Below are positions 7,699 to 16,769 of a stretch of 64,000 nucleotides of DNA, in pieces. Location: positions 2,686,001 through 2,750,000 of the forward strand of contig NZ_CP074436.1 of the NCBI RefSeq assembly GCF_016858305.2, given 5' to 3'. The position numbers were made by a program, and so were the translations under genes. The notes beneath the pieces are model-generated. The model did no database searches. It worked only from the letters and a program-made list of their open reading frames with translations, and was not told where the DNA came from. How positions within the stretch are numbered: position 1 is the first letter of the stretch; the number at the start of each line of letters is the position of its first letter. Source of the stretch: Polaribacter sp. Q13. Lineage in GTDB: Bacteria; Bacteroidota; Bacteroidia; Flavobacteriales; Flavobacteriaceae.

Positions 7699-8601
7699 TT
7701 AATGTAAAAATTTATCTACTACGTATACAATTTGCACTACTGTAATATACAAAACGCTTGATAACATTAGTTTCCTTGCATCAATATCTTCTTGACTTTT
7801 GTGTAATTTAATACCAAAATATAACATATATAACCCTAACAACCCAACAATAATAGCCGTTATAGGATGAATATAGAATGCTCCAGATAATTTTAAAACA
7901 GGAGATATTGAAACTAATATTAATATTATTGTATAAAAAATAATCTGTTTTACTGCTCCTTTATTTTTTTGCCCCATTGGAAGCATATTAAACCCTGCTT
8001 TCATATACTCTTCATGCTGTAACCAACCAATAGCCCAAAAATGAGGAAATTGCCAGAAAAACTGAATCATAAACAAAAAACCGGCCTCCATACCAAATTG
8101 ATTGGTAGCTGCTACCCAACCTAACATAAAAGGAATAGCACCTGGAATGGCACCTACAAAAACAGATAATGGTGTTACAGACTTTAAAGGCGTGTAAACA
8201 CTTGTGTATAAAAATATAGAAACAGCACCAAACAAAGCTGTTTTAGCATTGATGCTATATAAAATAGAAAGGCCTAAAATTGTAAACAAAATTGCAACGG
8301 TAAGTGCAACATTAACAGACATTCTACCAGTTGGTAAAGGTCTATTTTGAGTACGTTTCATTATAAGATCTGTATCTTTTTCTATAATTTGATTAAATGC
8401 ATTGGACGCGCCAACCATTAAAAAACCTCCTATAGCTAACAAAACCAACGTAAAATAATTAACAACATCTATAGCTAATAAATAACCAGCAACAGAAGAA
8501 AAGACTACACTTAAAGACAATCCAACTTTTGTTAGTTGTTTAAAGTCTGAAATTATAGCTTGCATATATATTTTATTATCTGTAATTACTGTTGATTCCA
8601 T
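7699..8601 (-). CDS. ctaB: Protoheme IX farnesyltransferase (heme O synthase)
   Basis: UbiA-superfamily prenyltransferase that adds a farnesyl group to heme B to make heme O for the oxidase; 300 residues, the usual length. Nine transmembrane segments are visible. The first Asp-rich motif NAFNQIIEKDTDLIMKRT with RPLPTGRM after it, and the second region WQFPHFWAIGWLQHEEYMKAGF, are diagnostic. It is the first gene of the oxidase operon, behind a promoter at 8619-8626. Confidence 0.96.
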   Translation of the reverse strand: MESTVITDNKIYMQAIISDFKQLTKVGLSLSVVFSSVAGYLLAIDVVNYFTLVLLAIGGFLMVGASNAFNQIIEKDTDLIMKRTQNRPLPTGRMSVNVALTVAILFTILGLSILYSINAKTALFGAVSIFLYTSVYTPLKSVTPLSVFVGAIPGAIPFMLGWVAATNQFGMEAGFLFMIQFFWQFPHFWAIGWLQHEEYMKAGFNMLPMGQKNKGAVKQIIFYTIILILVSISPVLKLSGAFYIHPITAIIVGLLGLYMLYFGIKLHKSQEDIDARKLMLSSVLYITVVQIVYVVDKFLH

Positions 8602-8618
8602 TTTATAAAAATAGTTTG

Positions 8619-8626
8619 CAAAGATA
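8619..8626 (-). promoter_or_regulatory. Promoter -7 box of the oxidase operon
   Basis: Minus-strand TATCTTTG, an exact TAnnTTTG, 17 bp before the ATG of ctaB. Confidence 0.65.
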
Positions 8627-8683
8627 TTTGATAATTATGACTTTACCACCATTTAAATAAGCTTTTAACTATAAATAAAAAAA

Positions 8684-8705
8684 CCCACTCAATAAATTGA
8701 GTGGG
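8684..8705 (-). terminator. Terminator of the deoC-remB operon
   Basis: Perfect 9-bp stem CCCACTCAA/TTGAGTGGG with a TAAA loop. On the minus strand it is followed by a run of T, about 100 bp after the stop of the RemB-like gene. Confidence 0.85.
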
Positions 8706-8803
8706 AAAATTGCTATGAAAAAGAAAAAGTGTGATTTAATTAAAAACCACACTACAAATGTATATATAAATTTCCTATATTTTTCCCAAAAAAATACTAA
8801 AAT

Positions 8804-10864
8804 TTAAAAATCGAAGTACCAATTAAACAAATCTGCCCTTACACCTACTGATAACCAAACATTTGAACCAGAAGGATAACTTGTTAAAACTGAATCTGAA
8901 GAGAAATCTCTATAGGATAAACCCGCAAATAGACTTGTATTAGTAGAAGGATTTATTAAATAATTGGCTTCAAAGTCTGCTATAAAAATATTGGCGGTAT
9001 TACCTTGTGCTATTTCTACACCTGTATCTGATACTCTGTCATTATAAGATTGATAAATATCACCACCATAACTTATTGCCTGATCTTCTAAATCAAACCC
9101 TTTTTTACCTACAATAATTTTTGCACTACCACTCCACCTGTCTTTCTTGTATCTAGCAATTGCAATTGCTTCCCAAAAGTTTGCTCCCCATAAATGCCCA
9201 AGAGGCTGACTATAATTACCGTAATTTAATATTGGCGATTTATGTGCAAAAGTATAAGGCCTAGCACGATTATATTCTAACTGTAAAAATAAATTTTCTA
9301 CTTTAAAGGCATCAAAATATTTTGCTCCTAATTGATATGCAAATTTATGTTTCCAATCACTCATGTCACTAAAATTTCCAACAGAAAATTCATCAATTAC
9401 TAATTGAGAGTATAAGGAAATATTGTTATTTAATTTATACTTACCTGTTAAACCAACAATTGCATTTCCGGCATCTTCACCTCTATTAAACTCTAAAGAT
9501 CTATAAAAAATTATAGGATTCATAAAGCCTGCATCCATTCCGTTTTCTCCTGCAGAAATTGCTGTCTCAAAAAAGCCTAAGTTTAATTTATCTGTTAAAT
9601 TAATACTTAAATAATGAGCTGCTACGTATTTTCTAGCATGTTCATTTGGGTCTGATACTGAACTTAAAGAAGGTTCTGTATTCCACATCCAAATATTAGT
9701 GTATTGTATTTTCCAAAAATCTACCTTCATTTTTAGATACGTAGTTGGAGAAGAAACATCAGATAAAATAAAAGATCTATATCCGTCTCCAATAAAATTT
9801 TTACCATTACCAAATTGAAATTGCATGTACTTATTTGGTGTATAAGCTATGTAACCTTCTGCAACAGGATAATCATGAGCATCTTCTTTAAATCCTTTTG
9901 TTTTTCCTCTTCCAGGAACCAAACCTTCAGAATTTTTAGGTTTAAAATTTGCTGCAGGATTTGTTATAAAACTATTTACATACTCTGCAAATCTACCCTG
10001 ACTTTCTGCATAGGTTGTAGAAAATGAGAAATTCTTTCCAATTTCTCCATTCACATTTACAATTCTAGAATTATTAAATGTATAATCTACATCAGAATTA
10101 TCTTTCCCTATTTGAAGATCAAACAAGACATCTACCGTAAGCCAATAATCCTCCTTTTTTACTTGAATTAAATGCTCGTTCCAAACTTTTTTACCTAACC
10201 AAGTTTCTTTATTCGGTTTTAAAAACTTCTTTTTTTCCTTAGTTATGTCGTAATACGGCTTTATTTCATTGTAAGTATAAGGTTTAGAGGCCGTATGCGT
10301 TCCTTTTGCTTTATGCAAAGCGAATTCATAATCTACATAACTTCTATGGGTAAAAGGTATATTTAGTTTGCTATTATGCTCTAAAAAAGTAGAATCTGCA
10401 ATTTTCTTTTTTGCCACAACATCTATTAAACTTTCTTTTTTAATTTCTTTAGAAGCATTTTCTACAATAGAATCATTGGTTAAAGGAAATTGAATAGGAA
10501 GCTCAAATTTCATTTCTATTGCATGATCATTATACCATGCAGGCGTAATTTTAGAAAAAACTTTAAAAGCTCTCTTAACTTCTTCTCTAATTTCATCAAA
10601 AGGCGTGTTTACATATATTAATTTAAACTCACCTTCTTTTGTAACCGCAAAAATAGTATTTGCAGTTCCAGTAAATCCTTCTTCTGTTGCAATTGCGGGA
10701 GTTTTAAACTCAGAGAAAAACAGCTCTTTTGTTTGAGCGTAAAAACAATCTTTTAAAGATTGAACTTCAGCATCTTTACAAGCATCAAAAACAGGATACT
10801 TTTCTTCTTGAGCAAAATATATTGAGGGAAATAATAAAACTAGAAATACGTATTTTTTTATCAT
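8804..10864 (-). CDS. RemB-like gliding motility outer-membrane protein with TonB-C-like N terminus
   Basis: 686-residue exported protein, probably RemB-like, linked to gliding motility in Flavobacterium. A signal peptide is visible (MIKKYVFLVLLFPSIYFAQ). Residues about 22-130 resemble the C-terminal domain of the TonB encoded at 17507-18241: PVFDACK, LKDCF, FAVTKEGEF, ITPAW and LPIQF align in order with PVYPGCK, LKDCF, FTINKNGKI, MTPGK and IPITF. After a linker, the rest (about 230-686) is rich in alternating beta strands ending in an aromatic residue (VRADLFNWYFDF), which fits an outer-membrane barrel of the Wzi or RemB type. It is last in the operon, 1 bp after the acetyltransferase gene. 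The RemB name is from memory of the family; the barrel and N-terminal match are seen. Confidence 0.7.
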   Translation of the reverse strand: MIKKYVFLVLLFPSIYFAQEEKYPVFDACKDAEVQSLKDCFYAQTKELFFSEFKTPAIATEEGFTGTANTIFAVTKEGEFKLIYVNTPFDEIREEVKRAFKVFSKITPAWYNDHAIEMKFELPIQFPLTNDSIVENASKEIKKESLIDVVAKKKIADSTFLEHNSKLNIPFTHRSYVDYEFALHKAKGTHTASKPYTYNEIKPYYDITKEKKKFLKPNKETWLGKKVWNEHLIQVKKEDYWLTVDVLFDLQIGKDNSDVDYTFNNSRIVNVNGEIGKNFSFSTTYAESQGRFAEYVNSFITNPAANFKPKNSEGLVPGRGKTKGFKEDAHDYPVAEGYIAYTPNKYMQFQFGNGKNFIGDGYRSFILSDVSSPTTYLKMKVDFWKIQYTNIWMWNTEPSLSSVSDPNEHARKYVAAHYLSINLTDKLNLGFFETAISAGENGMDAGFMNPIIFYRSLEFNRGEDAGNAIVGLTGKYKLNNNISLYSQLVIDEFSVGNFSDMSDWKHKFAYQLGAKYFDAFKVENLFLQLEYNRARPYTFAHKSPILNYGNYSQPLGHLWGANFWEAIAIARYKKDRWSGSAKIIVGKKGFDLEDQAISYGGDIYQSYNDRVSDTGVEIAQGNTANIFIADFEANYLINPSTNTSLFAGLSYRDFSSDSVLTSYPSGSNVWLSVGVRADLFNWYFDF

Positions 10865-10865
10865 T

Positions 10866-11438
10866 CTATAACTTTATAATGGTATTGTTTTTTAATTGAT
10901 ATTTTTCATTGCTTTCTTTACAGATTGCAATTCCGCTTTTATTAAACACTAATCTATGTCCGTATTCACTTACCCAACCAATCTGCTTAGAGGGGTTACC
11001 AACTACAAGTGCAAACGGTAAAACTTCTTTTGTTACTACAGTTCCGGCTCCAATAAGGGCATATTCACCTATAGTATTTCCACAAATAATGGTGGCATTT
11101 GCACCAATACTTGCGCCTTTTTTTACTAAAGTTTGTTGGTATTCATTTTTTCTTTTAATGGCACTTCGTGGATTTATTACGTTTGTAAAAACCATAGAAG
11201 GCCCTAAAAACACATCGTCTTCGCAAATTACACCTGTATAAATAGAAACGTTATTTTGTACTTTTACATTTTTACCCAAAACTACTTCTGGAGAAACCAC
11301 TACATTCTGACCAATATTGCATTGCTCACCAATAACACAATTAGACATGATATGACTAAAATGCCAAATTTTGGTATCTTTTCCGATACTGCAATCAGTA
11401 TCTATTACAGCCGTTTCATGTGCAAAATATTCTATCAA
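10866..11438 (-). CDS. Hexapeptide-repeat N-acetyltransferase (WbpD/WlbB-like)
   Basis: 190-residue left-handed beta-helix acyltransferase. About ten hexapeptide turns are visible (TKIWHFSHIMSNCVIGEQCN, NVSIYTGVICEDDVFLGPS), followed by GNPSKQIGWVSEYG at the C terminus. This pattern closely resembles WbpD/WlbB, which acetylate a 3-amino group of UDP-sugars for O-antigen or capsule building; the exact sugar is not known. It lies 2 bp after deoC and 1 bp before the RemB-like gene. No other sugar-nucleotide gene is adjacent, so the substrate pathway must be elsewhere. Confidence 0.85.
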   Translation of the reverse strand: MIEYFAHETAVIDTDCSIGKDTKIWHFSHIMSNCVIGEQCNIGQNVVVSPEVVLGKNVKVQNNVSIYTGVICEDDVFLGPSMVFTNVINPRSAIKRKNEYQQTLVKKGASIGANATIICGNTIGEYALIGAGTVVTKEVLPFALVVGNPSKQIGWVSEYGHRLVFNKSGIAICKESNEKYQLKNNTIIKL

Positions 11439-11440
11439 AA

Positions 11441-12187
11441 TTAGTATCCTGAATTACTGTTTTGTTCTTTATTAACAATTTCTTTAGAAGATGATGTACC
11501 AATTCTATCTACTCCTAAATTAACCATTTTTACAGCCGTTTCATAATCTCTTACACCACCTGCTGCTTTTATTTTTAATGGTTTTGCGTTATCCGCAATT
11601 AACTTCATTGTTTCAAACGTAGCTCCATTAGGCAAATTGTTTTCTGTTTTAAAAAAACCTGTTGATGATTTTACAAAAACGTTTTCCGCATTTTCCTCTC
11701 CAAAAACAGTGAAAACTATATTTTTAATTAAGCGCGAAATTACAATTATTTCTTTATTTGATAAGGCAGCTACTTCAATGATCCACTTTACCACTTTATT
11801 ATTTTCTAAAGCTAGTGCTATACCTTTTGTAATTTCATTGGTAACCAATTCTATTTCTCCTTTTTTAAAGGCTTCATAATTAACTACAAAATCTAACTCG
11901 TCTGCACCCAAATTAATGGCTTGTTGTGCTTCTTCTAATTTCTCTTGAGTAGTATAAGTACCTTCATGAAAACCAATTACGGTACCAATAAGAATGCTTT
12001 TTTCTGCCTCTTGAAGCATTTTCTTAGCTAAAGGAATATATTTAGCACGAATCATAATTAACTTGTAATCATACAAAATAGCTTCTGTGATTAAATCAAT
12101 AACTTTTTGTTGATTTTCTTCTTCCGTAAGATTTGCTTGACTTGCTGTTTTTAAGTAAGTAGCATCTAAATATTGATTGATTTTCAT
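11441..12187 (-). CDS. deoC: Deoxyribose-phosphate aldolase
   Basis: Class I aldolase splitting 2-deoxyribose 5-phosphate into glyceraldehyde 3-phosphate and acetaldehyde in deoxynucleoside breakdown; 248 residues. The Schiff-base lysine is Lys173 in VFVKSSTGF, the second active-site lysine Lys207 in KIKAAGGVRD, and the catalytic aspartate Asp99 in GADELDFV. The C-terminal tail is short and polar. It is the first gene of a three-gene operon with an acetyltransferase and the RemB-like gene. The promoter box ends only 4 bp before the ATG, so the mRNA may be leaderless. Confidence 0.95.
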   Translation of the reverse strand: MKINQYLDATYLKTASQANLTEEENQQKVIDLITEAILYDYKLIMIRAKYIPLAKKMLQEAEKSILIGTVIGFHEGTYTTQEKLEEAQQAINLGADELDFVVNYEAFKKGEIELVTNEITKGIALALENNKVVKWIIEVAALSNKEIIVISRLIKNIVFTVFGEENAENVFVKSSTGFFKTENNLPNGATFETMKLIADNAKPLKIKAAGGVRDYETAVKMVNLGVDRIGTSSSKEIVNKEQNSNSGY

Positions 12188-12191
12188 TTTA

Positions 12192-12199
12192 CAAAAATA
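12192..12199 (-). promoter_or_regulatory. Promoter -7 box for deoC (leaderless candidate)
   Basis: Minus-strand TATTTTTG, an exact TAnnTTTG. It ends 4 bp before the ATG, so the transcription start would fall at or next to the start codon. Confidence 0.5.
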
Positions 12200-12364
12200 A
12201 CAAAATAATAAATATATTCATCAAAAAGAGGTTGTTTAAAAAGTGTGTTGTTTGTAAATTTGAATTTATTTCAGATTCTTATAAAAATTGAATTTCAATA
12301 CATTAAGATACTGAAAAAAGTTAAGCATGCCAAGGTGTAATCCTTTTTAGAGAACTTCTTTATT

Positions 12365-12640
12365 TTACTCTAAACCAAAAGCAATAGATAAATTACACCT
12401 TACTTTAACAGTGCTACTATTTTGTATATCAGGTTTAAATTTTGGTAACTTTTTAAGAACTCTCATAGCTTCTTTTACTAACGCTTTATATGTAGTTCTT
12501 ATTTTAAAATCAACATTTTCTACTTTATCATCTATTTCAAATAGCGTATGTATTTTATTATCTTCAAAAATAGTTTCAATAATATAATTTTCCCTTTTAC
12601 AATTTCATCAACAATAAACGGTTGGACTTTTATAGTTTTT
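12365..12640 (-). pseudogene. Remnant of a TonB C-terminal domain
   Basis: The minus-strand frame from 12604 to the stop at 12365-12367 has no usable start but reads as a TonB C-terminal domain: FEIDDKVENVD, LKKLPKFKPDIQ and VRCNLSIAFGLE follow the pattern of the intact TonB at 17507 (FTINKNGKI, SALPTMTPG, VSYSIPITFEV). Upstream of a TGA at 12605-12607, another frame continues with QPFIVDEIVK, so at least one frameshift has occurred. The N-terminal transmembrane and proline-rich parts are gone. Confidence 0.65.
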
Positions 12641-12660
12641 CATAATTAACGTGCACAAAA

Positions 12661-12686
12661 AAAGCATCACATTTATGTGATGCTTT
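12661..12686. terminator. Strong hairpin, terminator-like
   Basis: Perfect 12-bp stem AAAGCATCACAT/ATGTGATGCTTT with a 2-base loop and an A-run on the left, so it would work on the minus strand. No intact gene reads into it now. It sits just upstream of the TonB remnant, in the 12188-12882 gap, which otherwise holds nothing I recognise. Confidence 0.55.
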
Positions 12687-12882
12687 CTAAAACTGTAATG
12701 AACTATTTAAAGTTCTGCATTTCCCCCAAAATGCACACTAAAGTTACAAAACATCTTAAATCTAAAATTACAGTTTTGTATAATTGGTTATAAATAATGT
12801 ATAAACTGCAACATAAAGATATTATACCTCTACAATTTTCAAAAAAACAAAACTATTATACTATTTTTGATAAAAACATCTT

Positions 12883-13617
12883 ATGTTAAGAGCTTTAATT
12901 ATTGACGACGAACCTAATGCAATACAAAGTTTAAGTTGGGAATTATCTAATTTTGATACAGAAATAGAAGTTACCGCAACCTTTGTAGATACTGTAAAAG
13001 CTTTAGAGTATTTAGCAAAATATAATATTGATTGCCTTTTTTTAGACATTGATATGCCTACTATGGATGGTTTTCAGTTTTTAAGCAAACTAAAATCTCG
13101 AAACTTTGCTGTAATTGTTACCACTGCTTATAGTGAATATGCCTTAAATGCAATTAAAAATGAAGCTATAGACTATTTACTAAAACCAATAGACACTGAT
13201 GATTTAGAAAAGACAATTTCCAAAATTAAGAAATACCACTTTAGGTCTTTAAATTCTAGTACCATAGAAAAAGTGTTGCTAAATTTTAATAAAAATATGA
13301 CCACCAAAAAAATTACTATAAATACAGATGGTAAGCTTATTTTTTTAAAATCTGAAGAAATACTTTTTATAGTTTCAGATGGTAATTATTCTACCATTCA
13401 TACTACGGATAACAAAAAAATTGTGGTTACTAAAAAATTAAAAGAAATTTACGCGCTACTTCCCAAAGAATTATTTTTTAGAGTACACAACTCGTACATT
13501 ATTAACTTAGAAAAAACTAACGAATTTCATAAAACAGAAGGCTATGTTGTTTTAGAGAACAATCAAAAAATACCCGTTTCTCGTCAAAAAAAGGCAGAAT
13601 TTTTAAATAAATTTTAA
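12883..13617 (+). CDS. LytTR-family response regulator
   Basis: Cytoplasmic response regulator of the LytR/AlgR type, 244 residues. The receiver domain (1-120) has the acidic pair Asp8-Asp9, phosphoacceptor Asp55 in FLDIDMP, TTAYSEYALNA and the Lys in LLKPID. A LytTR DNA-binding domain (about 140-244) shows EILFIVSDGNYS and FFRVHNSYIINL. It lies 3 bp before the gene for the membrane histidine kinase, its likely partner. The target genes are not evident. Confidence 0.94.
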   Translation: MLRALIIDDEPNAIQSLSWELSNFDTEIEVTATFVDTVKALEYLAKYNIDCLFLDIDMPTMDGFQFLSKLKSRNFAVIVTTAYSEYALNAIKNEAIDYLLKPIDTDDLEKTISKIKKYHFRSLNSSTIEKVLLNFNKNMTTKKITINTDGKLIFLKSEEILFIVSDGNYSTIHTTDNKKIVVTKKLKEIYALLPKELFFRVHNSYIINLEKTNEFHKTEGYVVLENNQKIPVSRQKKAEFLNKF

Positions 13618-13620
13618 TGT

Positions 13621-15537
13621 ATGAAAATAAAGATATTAGTACCCCTATTTTTCTTTTTAGCCTTTTACTCTTACTCTCAAGACACCAAAATACCCGAAGA
13701 ATTAGCATACCTTATTAATAATAGAATAAGCTCATTAGATATTCTAGACTCTATTTATTATAAGAAGAAACAAAGCAAAGATCAGATAGAATTATTAATA
13801 AAAAAGAGTAAAGAAGCCTCTTACCTAGAAGGCTTATTATTTGGCTACAACTCTTTAGGACGATATTATAGAGGTCGCTCTCTATTTGATAAATCTGCTA
13901 CAGCTTACAAAAAAGCTATTAAACTAAGTATAGAACTAAAAGATACAATATCTGAAGTACGAAATCTAAATGCAATTGGTACTGTTTATAGAAGACAAGA
14001 TTACGTTAAAAAAGCCTTAAATTATCATCAAGAAGCCCTAAACAAGGCTCTAATGATAAAAAAACCAAACAATAGAGTAAAAAAGAGCATCTCTGTTTCT
14101 CAAAATAGCATGGGAAATATTTACGTAACGCTAAAACAATATAGATTAGCTTTAAATGAATTTAAAAAATCTATTAAAACTCAAAAAGAACTTAACAATC
14201 TATTAGGGCTTGCTATTAATTATCAAAACATAGGTAAAGCCAACCAGAAATTAGGAAATTTAGACGAGGCCATGAAAAACTTTTCTGAATCTCTAAAATA
14301 CAATAACATCCTTAAATCTAAAGTAGGTAAAATAATTTGTGGGTATAGCATTTCTAATGTTCTAATAGAGCAAAAAAAATACAAACAAGCCTTAAAAACT
14401 GTTGATACTGTTGTACAAATGGCGATAGAAAAAAATGACAAATATTACCTTTCTAAAACTTACAATACCCTCGGTTTAGCTCAGTTTTATTTAAATAAAA
14501 ATTCTAAAGCAAAAAAAAATTTAAATACAGCCTTAAGTATTGCTTTAGAGTATAACATACAAGCCATAATTGTTGAAGCCAATTTAAACTTAGCTCTTAT
14601 ATACGAAAAAGAAAAAAATTATAAAAAAGCATTCGTTTATTATAAAAAGGCAAAAGAAGGAGATGCCAAAACATTTAATGAAAGAAACCTAGTCTATGTG
14701 AGCCAATTAATTGCCACTTACAATAAAGAAAGAAGCGATAATAAAATAAAGCAATTAGCTAGAAAAAATGAAATGACACAACTACTAGTTACTAGAAATA
14801 GAAATTTATGGATTATATCTATTTGTATTTTTGTACTAATTACTATTGTTATATTTTCTATAAACAAACAAAGAAGATTAAGAAACGAAAAAAGGATTCT
14901 TTCTTTAAAACAAGACGCTTTAAGAAGCCAAATGAATCCTCATTTTATGTTTAATGCGTTAAACTCTATTAAGTTATTTATTATAGAGAACAATAAAAGG
15001 AAAGCTATTTCTTTTTTAAATAAGTTTTCTAAATTAATGAGAAAAATATTAGATGCCTCTTCCATACAAGAAACAACGTTATTTGAAGAAATAGAAACAA
15101 TGAAACTTTATATGGGTATAGAGAATATTCGCTTTTCTAATGAAATAGATTTTGCAATTAAAACAGATGCTTCTCTTAACTTAACTACTATAAAAATACC
15201 TCCATTAGCTTTACAACCGTTCTTAGAAAACTCTATATGGCATGGTTTATCTCCGAAAAAAGGTGTTAAAAAAATAAACGTATCTATAGAAAGAATTTCT
15301 TCAAAATATATTCAAATTATTATTAAAGACAATGGTATAGGTAGGGAATCTTCTGCTAAAATAAAGGCTGAAAAATCTATTAACAGAAAATCTGTAGGCA
15401 TTAATTTAACAAGAATGAGATTAACTAATTTTGCTAAAAGTCTAAAAAATGATTACACTATTGTTTATAACGATTTAAAAGATAAAGACAATATTGCTTT
15501 AGGCACAGAGGTTATTATTCAGATTCCTTTATTCTAA
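13621..15537 (+). CDS. TPR-containing LytS-type sensor histidine kinase
   Basis: 638-residue membrane kinase. Signal peptide (1-19, ending YSYSQ), then about six tetratricopeptide repeats in the periplasm (about 60-360; for example SEVRNLNAIGTVYRRQDYVK), a coiled linker, one transmembrane helix at about 396-415, and a His_kinase domain. The phosphoacceptor is His441 in QMNPHFMFNALNSIK. The ATP-binding part has PPLALQPFLENSIWHGL and IIKDNGIG. This layout (TPR, one TM, LytS-like kinase) is common in Bacteroidota and pairs with the LytTR regulator just upstream. It overlaps DUF3109 by 9 bp, tail to tail. Confidence 0.93.
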   Translation: MKIKILVPLFFFLAFYSYSQDTKIPEELAYLINNRISSLDILDSIYYKKKQSKDQIELLIKKSKEASYLEGLLFGYNSLGRYYRGRSLFDKSATAYKKAIKLSIELKDTISEVRNLNAIGTVYRRQDYVKKALNYHQEALNKALMIKKPNNRVKKSISVSQNSMGNIYVTLKQYRLALNEFKKSIKTQKELNNLLGLAINYQNIGKANQKLGNLDEAMKNFSESLKYNNILKSKVGKIICGYSISNVLIEQKKYKQALKTVDTVVQMAIEKNDKYYLSKTYNTLGLAQFYLNKNSKAKKNLNTALSIALEYNIQAIIVEANLNLALIYEKEKNYKKAFVYYKKAKEGDAKTFNERNLVYVSQLIATYNKERSDNKIKQLARKNEMTQLLVTRNRNLWIISICIFVLITIVIFSINKQRRLRNEKRILSLKQDALRSQMNPHFMFNALNSIKLFIIENNKRKAISFLNKFSKLMRKILDASSIQETTLFEEIETMKLYMGIENIRFSNEIDFAIKTDASLNLTTIKIPPLALQPFLENSIWHGLSPKKGVKKINVSIERISSKYIQIIIKDNGIGRESSAKIKAEKSINRKSVGINLTRMRLTNFAKSLKNDYTIVYNDLKDKDNIALGTEVIIQIPLF

Positions 15538-16098
15538 ATGTTTTGCAGCCACTTTTTCTAACTCATTATACCAATCTTGTCCAAACTTTCTAACCAAAGC
15601 TTGTTTTACAAACTTATAAATAGGTACTTGTAATTCTTTTCCAAGAGAACAAGCATCATCACAAATTTCCCATTTATCGTAATTTACAGCAGAAAACTCA
15701 CTATACTCTTTAACCCTAATTGGGTATAAATGACAAGAAACAGGTTTTTTCCAGTCTATTTCTCCTTGGTTATATGCTTCTTCAATAGCACATAAAGCAG
15801 TCTTTTTTTCATCAAAAATAACATAGGCACAATCTGCACCATTAATTAAAGGAGTTTCTAATTCTCCCCACTCACTGGTAACCCAAGTACCTTGTTCTTC
15901 AATAACAGCGATACCTTCTTTTCTTAAAAAAGGTTTTACTTTAGGATATATGTCTTCTAAAATTTTTGTTTCTTCTTTATCTAAAGGAGCACCGGCATCG
16001 CCATCTATACAACAAGCACCTTTACAAGCAGACAAATTACAAACAAAATCTTTTTCGATAATATCTTCTGAAACTATAGTTTTTCCAAGTTGAAACAT
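15529..16098 (-). CDS. DUF3109 cysteine-rich protein
   Basis: 189-residue cytoplasmic protein of family DUF3109, unknown function, probably metal-binding. Nine cysteines are visible; the spacing in CNLSACKGACC near residue 20, the Cys of GADCAYVIF, CAIEEAY, SCHLYPIRV and WEICDDACSLG resembles zinc- or iron-chelating proteins of the YkgJ type. A promoter box ends 4 bp before its ATG, so the mRNA may be leaderless. It diverges from marC across about 80 bp. Confidence 0.85.
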   Translation of the reverse strand: MFQLGKTIVSEDIIEKDFVCNLSACKGACCIDGDAGAPLDKEETKILEDIYPKVKPFLRKEGIAVIEEQGTWVTSEWGELETPLINGADCAYVIFDEKKTALCAIEEAYNQGEIDWKKPVSCHLYPIRVKEYSEFSAVNYDKWEICDDACSLGKELQVPIYKFVKQALVRKFGQDWYNELEKVAAKHLE

Positions 16099-16102
16099 CT
16101 CG

Positions 16103-16110
16103 CAAAAATA
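16103..16110 (-). promoter_or_regulatory. Promoter -7 box for DUF3109 gene (leaderless candidate)
   Basis: Minus-strand TATTTTTG, exact TAnnTTTG, ending 4 bp before the ATG at 16098. Confidence 0.55.
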
Positions 16111-16156
16111 GTGTTATTTTTTTCTATAACTTTGCGTTTTCCTAAACAAAGTTGTC

Positions 16157-16164
16157 TAATTTTG
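16157..16164 (+). promoter_or_regulatory. Promoter -7 box for marC
   Basis: TAATTTTG, exact TAnnTTTG, with a TTTG at 16131-16134 that fits the -33 box (22 bp spacing). It lies 17 bp before the ATG at 16182. Confidence 0.65.
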
Positions 16165-16181
16165 CAAAATATATAAAAAGT

Positions 16182-16769
16182 ATGAATTTTAATTTTAAAG
16201 AGGCTCTTACTGCTTTTATGGTTTTGTTTGCAGTAATAGATGTTATTGGTAATATCCCTATTATTATAGACTTACGAAAGAAAGCAGGACATATACAATC
16301 TGAAAAAGCGGCTATTATTGCAGGTTTTATTATGATTGTTTTTTTATTTTTAGGACAAAGTTTACTAAAATTAATTGGAATTGATGTGCATTCATTTGCT
16401 GTTGCAGGTGCTTTAATATTATTCTTTATTGCCTTAGAGATGATTTTAGGAATTACACTCTATAAAGACAACGAAGAGAATGTAAGCGCAATTACAGCTT
16501 CTGTTTTTCCTTTAGCCTTTCCTTTAATTGCGGGTCCAGGAAGTTTAACAACCTTATTATCTTTAAGAGCAGAGTTTCATATAGAAAATATTATAATTGC
16601 TGTTTTAGCAAATGTTTTTTTAATTTATATTGTACTTAAAACGTCTTCTAAAATAGAGCGCATTATAGGTCCAAATGGAATTCAAATTATTAGAAAAATA
16701 TTTGGAGTAATTTTATTAGCTATTTCTGTGAAATTATTTGCAGCAAATATTAAAGTCCTTTTTATTTAA
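16182..16769 (+). CDS. MarC/UPF0056 family membrane protein
   Basis: Integral membrane protein of the MarC family, about 195 residues with six transmembrane helices; transport function unproven in the family. Typical motifs are DVIGNIPIIIDL in the first helix and PLAFPLIAGPGSLTTLLSL after the third, each with the conserved proline/glycine. A frame extension to a TTG at 16152 is possible, but the promoter -7 box lies inside it, so ATG 16182 is chosen. It is followed without a gap by the short flavoprotein gene. Confidence 0.9.
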   Translation: MNFNFKEALTAFMVLFAVIDVIGNIPIIIDLRKKAGHIQSEKAAIIAGFIMIVFLFLGQSLLKLIGIDVHSFAVAGALILFFIALEMILGITLYKDNEENVSAITASVFPLAFPLIAGPGSLTTLLSLRAEFHIENIIIAVLANVFLIYIVLKTSSKIERIIGPNGIQIIRKIFGVILLAISVKLFAANIKVLFI

